Shown one piece after another: positions 4,924 through 8,720 of a DNA stretch of 8,720 nucleotides. A program made the position numbers and the translations under genes. Location of the stretch: positions 1 to 8,720 of the forward strand of contig CAAGAC010000074.1 in the NCBI GenBank assembly GCA_900767695.1. Reading direction: 5' to 3'. The notes under the pieces were generated by a model. The model was not told the origin of the DNA and searched no databases. It saw only the letters and a list, made by a program, of their open reading frames with translations. Each line of letters starts with the position of its first letter. Position 1 is the first letter of the stretch. This DNA is from an uncultured Succinivibrio sp. GTDB lineage: Bacteria > Pseudomonadota > Gammaproteobacteria > Enterobacterales > Succinivibrionaceae.

Positions 4924-6318
4924 CTATTCCCCGCAGGCGCGCTTGAAGCCAAGCTCGCAGGCCTTGGAGCTGAGTTCCTTGGCCGCGCTCTCGTCCTTTT
5001 CGGCGCCGTGTCCTGCGTTGAGCATCGTCGCCGCGGCAAAGCATCCTGCGCCGTAGCCTGCCTCGCAGGACTTCTGGTAAAGCGCCAGCGCGCCTGAGTG
5101 ATCAGGCCCGTCGCCTGCAAGGCCGCGGGCGGTGATCATGCCCAGGCGGTAGCAGGCCTCGCCATCCCCGAGATCGCATGCCTTGGAGTAAGGCGCGGCC
5201 GCGGCCTTGAGGCCATCCTCGGTGCCGCCTGAGGCAAGGGCGCGGGCTGCCTTGAGGCACGATGCCCCGTCGCCTGCCTCGCATCCCCTGGCATAGAGGT
5301 AGCCGGCCTTTGCCTTGCCCTCGTCGCCTGAAGCCTCCGAGAGCGCGGCAGCCTCGGTGCAGGCCTCGCCCTTGCCAAGCTCGCATGCCTTGGAGACTAG
5401 CTCTTGGTAGGCCGCGTCATCGCCTGATGCCTTCTTGCCAAGCGCCAGGCTGTAGCAGCCATCCGCGTCGTTGAGAGCGCAGGCCTTGTCGAGCATCTTT
5501 AAAGCCTTCTGCTTGCCCTCGTCGCCGCCGTTCTTTTCCAATAGCGCCGCCGCGTCGCGGCAGGAGTCGGCGCTGCCCTTCTCGCAGGCTATCGAATGCA
5601 GGCGCAGCGCCTCGTTCTCGTCCTTGGCAACCCCGTCGCCTGTCGCGTGGGCGGTTGCGATGCTGCGGCATGCCGTGGCATCCCCAAGATCGCAGGCCTT
5701 GGTCATGAGCTCGACTGCCTTCGAGGCGTCTGCGGGAACCCCGCTGCCGCCGTGGAAGGCCGCTGCGGCTTTGACGCACTCCTCGGCGCTGCCCGCGTCG
5801 CACTTCTCGACGAGCGCGTCGACCTCGCCCTGGACCTCGACAGCATCCTTTGGAGCCTCGGCGTCAGATTTGGGAGCAGCCTCCTTGCCGCCATCATCGG
5901 AGGCCTTGTCCTCTGATGCTGCGGCCGCATCAGCCTGGGCCGCGCTCTCCTGGGGCTCGGCAGTGTCTTTTGAACCGGCTTCGTCCTTTGGAGCATCTGC
6001 TACGGCCTGAGCCTGCGCATCATTGGCGGCAGCCCCGGCGTCATTGCCTTTGGCAGCGGGATCATCCTTGGCCTCGGTCTCGGTGGAAGCAGAGGCCGCT
6101 TTCTCCTCGTTGCCTTTAGCGCCTGAGCTGTTATCGGCAGTCTCCTGCTTCTCCTGCGTGGATGCCTCGCCATTGGGCGCCGCATTGTCCTTGGCGCCCT
6201 GCTCCACAGCCCCGGCGCTGGCGCTCTCAAGCGCCTTTGCCTCATCTGCAAGGGAAGGAAGCGCCGCCGCTATGGCGGCGGCAGCGGCGATGGCCGCGAT
6301 TCTCCTCATGTCAAGCAT
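4924..6318 (-). CDS. Secreted protein with acidic Ala-rich linker and Sel1-like repeats, 464 aa
   Basis: Three parts are visible. Residues 1-24 are a signal peptide (MRRIAAIAAAAAIAAALPSLA core, cut before DEAK). Residues about 25-165 are a low-complexity stretch made almost only of Ala, Asp, Glu, Lys, Gly, Ser, Gln and Pro, with no Cys or aromatic residues; it is probably disordered and acidic. Residues about 171-464 hold nine units with C-x7-C pairs, from CDAGSAEEC to the final CELGFKRAC, ending ACGE. Several units are degenerate and short of the usual Sel1 'G.GV..D' turn. The start is supported by AGGAG (6325-6329) 6 nt upstream, which favours the first Met over the one at residue 4. The linker could span the periplasm or cell wall and hold the solenoid away from an anchor, but no membrane anchor, lipobox or peptidoglycan domain is seen. 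It is the first gene of a two-gene unit with the 223-residue Sel1 gene. Confidence 0.87.
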   Translation of the reverse strand: MLDMRRIAAIAAAAAIAAALPSLADEAKALESASAGAVEQGAKDNAAPNGEASTQEKQETADNSSGAKGNEEKAASASTETEAKDDPAAKGNDAGAAANDAQAQAVADAPKDEAGSKDTAEPQESAAQADAAAASEDKASDDGGKEAAPKSDAEAPKDAVEVQGEVDALVEKCDAGSAEECVKAAAAFHGGSGVPADASKAVELMTKACDLGDATACRSIATAHATGDGVAKDENEALRLHSIACEKGSADSCRDAAALLEKNGGDEGKQKALKMLDKACALNDADGCYSLALGKKASGDDAAYQELVSKACELGKGEACTEAAALSEASGDEGKAKAGYLYARGCEAGDGASCLKAARALASGGTEDGLKAAAAPYSKACDLGDGEACYRLGMITARGLAGDGPDHSGALALYQKSCEAGYGAGCFAAATMLNAGHGAEKDESAAKELSSKACELGFKRACGE

Positions 6319-6654
6319 GATCTGCTCCTAAAGCCCCAGGCATCCTGCCGGGGAGACGCGCTCATGGGCCTTAGGCCTAGAGCGCCTTGAAAATCGTCTT
6401 GCTTTGCCGCGCCAAAGGCGCGCACCTTATCGAGGGAATGATAACCGCCGCGCGCTGTCTTGTCCTTGGGATCGCTGAAAGATTGCGGGGCGCATTGCAG
6501 AATGGGCGGCCTTGACGCGGCATGACGCGGCGGCGGATGGCGAGGCGGGTGGGACTTGCATCATGGCCTAGGAAGGATCACGGCTGCCTCTGTTTAGGAT
6601 TCAGGACAGCCGCGGCGCCTCGGGCGCGGCTTGATACTGCCGCGCCAGGGCGGC
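6319..6654. other. Gene-free stretch between the 581-residue transposase-like gene and the 464-residue Sel1 gene
   Basis: I see no credible coding sequence here. Inverted repeats near the left end of the transposase-like gene are GCCGC/GCGGC at 6639-6643 and 6650-6654, touching its stop, and AGCCGCG/CGCGGCT at 6608-6614 and 6625-6631. Neither has a U tract on the minus strand. A perfect 6-bp hairpin, CGCGCC-AAA-GGCGCG, is at 6408-6422, in the possible leader of the Sel1 gene, and TAGGCCTA is at 6372-6379. A bulged hairpin of CCCC and GGGG arms lies at about 6333-6352, just before the Sel1 ribosome site. No promoter close to consensus was found; a TATCAT-like -10 near 6440 is the best, and it has a poor -35. 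Confidence 0.5.
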
Positions 6655-8400
6655 TCATGCGATGCAGTGATCGATCGCCTCCCGAATGCCGGCGCAGTCA
6701 AGAAGCTCCCGCTGCTTCTCGTCAAGCGCGCCCTCGGGGATCCAGCGCTCGCCCTTTCTTGCGAGCCTGATCCTCAACAGTCCCTTTATGGCGTCGCTTG
6801 GAGCGAGGGTTTGCCTGTCCTGCCACTGTTTCGTGCACATGTCCATCTTGCGCCTCAATATGAGGGCGGCGAGCAGCGCGAAGACACTGCCCTCGCTTGA
6901 ATCGCCGCGACGCTCCTCGAGCAGACGCATGCTGTTGCAGAGCATGGCGGAGCTCTCCTCCAGCTCGTACTTCTGGAGGTAGAGGTCGAGGATCGCGCAG
7001 TCATCCATGTCCTTGCAGGTCGTGAAGAGCGCGAACGATCCCGCGTTTGCCTGTGCGGCCCTGATGGCATCCTCATCCCTGGCGTATTCAAATCCCCGGC
7101 TGTTCCCGTCCCTCGTGATCTTGAAGAAAGGCCTGTGGCCCTGGGCCCAGGCATCGAAGACCTCGTCCGGGGCGCGGCGCGTCTCGGCAAGCCTGCGCTC
7201 GGCCGTCCTGAGAGCCTCTGAATACATTCTGGCCTCAGCGTCGTGGACATAGACGTCGCGGTACCTCACGAGGTAACCGCCGATCCCGCCCATCTCGTAC
7301 GGCATGCGCGAGGAGAGCCACAGCTTTGAATTGAGCCTGAAGGGGGTGGAGTACTCGCTCTCGTCAAGGCGCAGCGCCCAGTCGAGGTACGCCTTGCGGG
7401 CCTCCGGGATCTTGCTCATGGGCACGGGCGAGATGAGCCTGTAGCCATCGAGGTGCCCCCACCACAGGCGCTCGGGGAACATGCCGCCCTCGGTGACGAT
7501 GGTGAGGTTCCTCTTATTGAGCCTGATCCCGGCGGAGGCGGCCATGCTGAACGCGCTGCCGGTGAAGTTCATCTGATCGTTCAGAGATCCCTGGAAGGCG
7601 CAGATGGCAAGCGGCAGATGCCTGCGGCCGCCGCAGAGGAGGCCAAAGTCGCTCTGCGCAAGCTCGTCATGATCATCCGGGCCGCGGTACCAGGAGAACC
7701 TCCTTCCCTCCTTCGAAGCGAAGGACGAGATGTCAAAGAGCACGTAGCCTCCGCTCCTGCCCTGGGCATGGGCAAGGCTTGCGGAGAACTCGGCGCGCAG
7801 GCTTTCACTGAGGCGGCGCAGCGTGTCCCTGATGCCCTTGGGGCCAAGGCCGCAGGCCTTGATGAAGGGCATGTGCGAGCTTTCAAACTCGCGGATGCTG
7901 TCAAGTCCGAGATCGGCGCCGCCTGCAAGGGCGGCTGCGATCACGAGCACCCTGCGGGCATCCTCCTCCTCGTAGGGCAGCGTCCCGGCCAGCGCCTTGA
8001 ACACCCCGTCCTGCCTGAAGAACCCCGCTGCGGCAAGCCCCAGGGCAGAGGCTTGCATGGAGGCGCCGCCCTGCGCCTTCTTTTCGGGCGCGGCGCCGCC
8101 ATCGGCCTTGTGCGACCTGCTCCGGCCATCGGCGCCCTTGCGCCCGGGACCCTCGGCCACGGCGTCCTTCGGAGGCTCCTCGTGCATGATCTCGTAGTAG
8201 GAATCGTTGGGCATCAGCATGTCGACGCCGTTCTCGCCAGCCTCGATCCTGCCGATCATGCGCGCGGCGGGGTGGGTGCTCCTGCCCCTTGCATCCCTGC
8301 GGCGCTCGCCAATGTAGGCGTACATGTACCTGACGCCGCCGCGCGGCTGCACATAGCCGCTTATCTGCGGGATCGGAATGCGGATGTTCGAGTAGATCAA
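6655..8400 (-). CDS. IS1634/IS4-type transposase relative, 581 aa, with altered DDE triad
   Basis: The N-terminus (IYSNIRIPIPQISG, VRYMYAYIGERRRD, then MIGRI...LMPNDSYYE) matches that of a group of IS1634/IS4-type transposases, where it precedes the RNase H-like core. A Gly/Lys/Ala-rich low-complexity stretch (about 75-112) follows. The core shows GYVLFDISSFAS with first Asp D223, FGLLCGGRRHLPLAI and FQGSLND (251-275), LTIVTEGGMFPE (299-310) and LYLQKYELEESSAML (473-487) with probable Glu E481. The second Asp, normally in a VxDRG-like motif, is Glu at 304 (TEGG), so catalysis is doubtful. The C-terminal GSVFALLAALIL helix of the family is present. The frame begins at a TTG overlapping the stop of the upstream gene as TTGA, and an in-frame TAG lies two codons upstream, so no earlier start exists. 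An internal ATG at 8323-8325 has no good ribosome site and would remove conserved residues. Terminal repeats were not seen. Confidence 0.78.
   Translation of the reverse strand: MIYSNIRIPIPQISGYVQPRGGVRYMYAYIGERRRDARGRSTHPAARMIGRIEAGENGVDMLMPNDSYYEIMHEEPPKDAVAEGPGRKGADGRSRSHKADGGAAPEKKAQGGASMQASALGLAAAGFFRQDGVFKALAGTLPYEEEDARRVLVIAAALAGGADLGLDSIREFESSHMPFIKACGLGPKGIRDTLRRLSESLRAEFSASLAHAQGRSGGYVLFDISSFASKEGRRFSWYRGPDDHDELAQSDFGLLCGGRRHLPLAICAFQGSLNDQMNFTGSAFSMAASAGIRLNKRNLTIVTEGGMFPERLWWGHLDGYRLISPVPMSKIPEARKAYLDWALRLDESEYSTPFRLNSKLWLSSRMPYEMGGIGGYLVRYRDVYVHDAEARMYSEALRTAERRLAETRRAPDEVFDAWAQGHRPFFKITRDGNSRGFEYARDEDAIRAAQANAGSFALFTTCKDMDDCAILDLYLQKYELEESSAMLCNSMRLLEERRGDSSEGSVFALLAALILRRKMDMCTKQWQDRQTLAPSDAIKGLLRIRLARKGERWIPEGALDEKQRELLDCAGIREAIDHCIA
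8397..8400 (-). promoter_or_regulatory. TTGA stop-start overlap
   Basis: Read on the minus strand, the TTG start of the 581-residue gene (8400-8398) overlaps the TGA stop of the upstream gene (8399-8397). No good ribosome site is seen just before it; the upstream bases read GACAGGCAGCAAAGTAGACA. Translation may therefore depend on ribosomes finishing the upstream gene. Confidence 0.5.
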
Positions 8401-8720
8401 GGCTGTCTACTTTGCTGCCTGTCCTGGGCATTCAGCTCAGGCTGCGTTTGAATTTCAGCGCCTGCTTTTGCTGAGGCTCCGGGTGTCGCCCCGTCCTGCG
8501 CCTGTCCTGCGGCAGGCTGCGCCATGCCGTCGGGAGGCAGAAGCGCCCCGTCGTCGGGAAGAGATGGAGGCGGAGGCGGGAGCTGGCCCATCGGGCTCTG
8601 GTCCACGCCCTTCTCAAGCTCCAGCGCGTCGTCCTCGGCAGTGCGCGGCATCGCCTTGGGCATGCGCTCCTTCATCTTCGGGTCGAGCGCGGGGAAGTAC
8701 TTCTCGTAGATCCCGGCAGG
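8397..8720 (-). CDS. Unrecognised protein, C-terminal 107 residues, Pro/Ala/Gln-rich tail
   Basis: The frame is open to the right edge of the window, so the 5' end is outside it. The visible part starts PAGIYEKYFPALDPKMKERM, a plausible helical and charged segment, and goes on to TAEDDALELEKGVDQSPMGQL. It then becomes low complexity: a run of Pro around fragment residues 48-52, then Ala, Gly, Gln and Pro to the end (RQQSRQP). No Cys, signal or membrane segment is visible in this part. The Met at 8673-8675 is probably internal, because the coding-like sequence continues before it. I do not recognise the family. The gene stops within the start codon of the transposase-like gene, so the two are probably co-translated. 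It could be an accessory protein of the same element or an unrelated host gene whose end lies there. Confidence 0.6.
   Translation of the reverse strand, partial: PAGIYEKYFPALDPKMKERMPKAMPRTAEDDALELEKGVDQSPMGQLPPPPPSLPDDGALLPPDGMAQPAAGQAQDGATPGASAKAGAEIQTQPELNAQDRQQSRQP

Noticed and set aside
5471..6010. 179-codon plus-strand frame opposite the 464-residue Sel1 gene
   Set aside because: Mirror of the low-complexity and repeat coding sequence; Ser/Ala-rich translation with no independent support such as a ribosome site.
6608..6654. Inverted repeats next to the stop of the 581-residue gene as the end of an insertion sequence
   Set aside because: They are short, GC-rich local hairpins with no matching partner visible at the other end of the gene, which lies inside another coding sequence.
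599..8400. Composite transposon formed by the two transposase-like genes
   Set aside because: The two proteins belong to different subgroups, each appears catalytically damaged, and no matching ends or target duplications were seen.
7453..8451. 332-codon plus-strand open frame opposite the 581-residue transposase-like gene
   Set aside because: Its sequence is Gly/Ala/Pro/Arg-rich without recognisable motifs, and the opposite strand encodes clear transposase motifs. Long antisense frames are expected in GC-rich DNA.

Overview
The window is a GC-rich (roughly 60-65% by eye) bacterial chromosome segment. Seven of its eight genes lie on the minus strand. Secreted cysteine-paired Sel1 proteins, IS1634/IS4-type transposase relatives and a YxjG-type methionine-synthase relative fit a host-associated, possibly gut, proteobacterium. 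The family cannot be fixed from sequence alone, so this is a low-confidence guess.

Layout. From the left, the 3' end of a cobalamin-independent methionine synthase-like gene (1-393, plus) ends in a tandem terminator block (433-512) that also serves the converging minus-strand gene. All other genes read leftwards. In order of transcription (right to left) they are: the 3' end of an unrecognised Pro/Ala/Gln-rich protein (8397-8720); a 581-residue transposase-like protein starting at a TTG that overlaps the previous stop (6655-8400); a gene-free stretch (6319-6654); two secreted Sel1-repeat proteins 24 nt apart (4924-6318 and 4228-4899); a spacer leading into an AT-rich promoter (about 3987-4036); a TIGR04076-family protein (3547-3975) followed 19 nt later by a third secreted Sel1 protein (2361-3527); a hairpin-rich spacer (2144-2360); and a second, different transposase-like protein (599-2143).

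How the genes may work together. The three Sel1 proteins have signal peptides and serial C-x7-C pairs. This is the pattern of Helicobacter Hcp-type solenoids, where each helical hairpin is closed by a disulfide. They are therefore probably periplasmic or secreted protein-binding scaffolds, but no ligand can be named. The TIGR04076 protein is also unusually Cys-rich and seems to be co-transcribed with one of them. Both transposase-like genes are full-length reading frames without internal stops, yet each has lost part of the DDE catalytic core: an Asp-to-Glu change in one, and a missing segment after the first Asp in the other. They look like inactive or repurposed transposase relatives, not live insertion sequences. 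I saw no convincing terminal inverted repeats or target duplications, and no RNA genes or CRISPR arrays.

The most notable unexplained features are the pairing of the secreted Sel1 cluster with degenerate transposase relatives, the TIGR04076-Sel1 operon with its palindromic promoter, and the hairpins in front of the 514-residue transposase-like gene.
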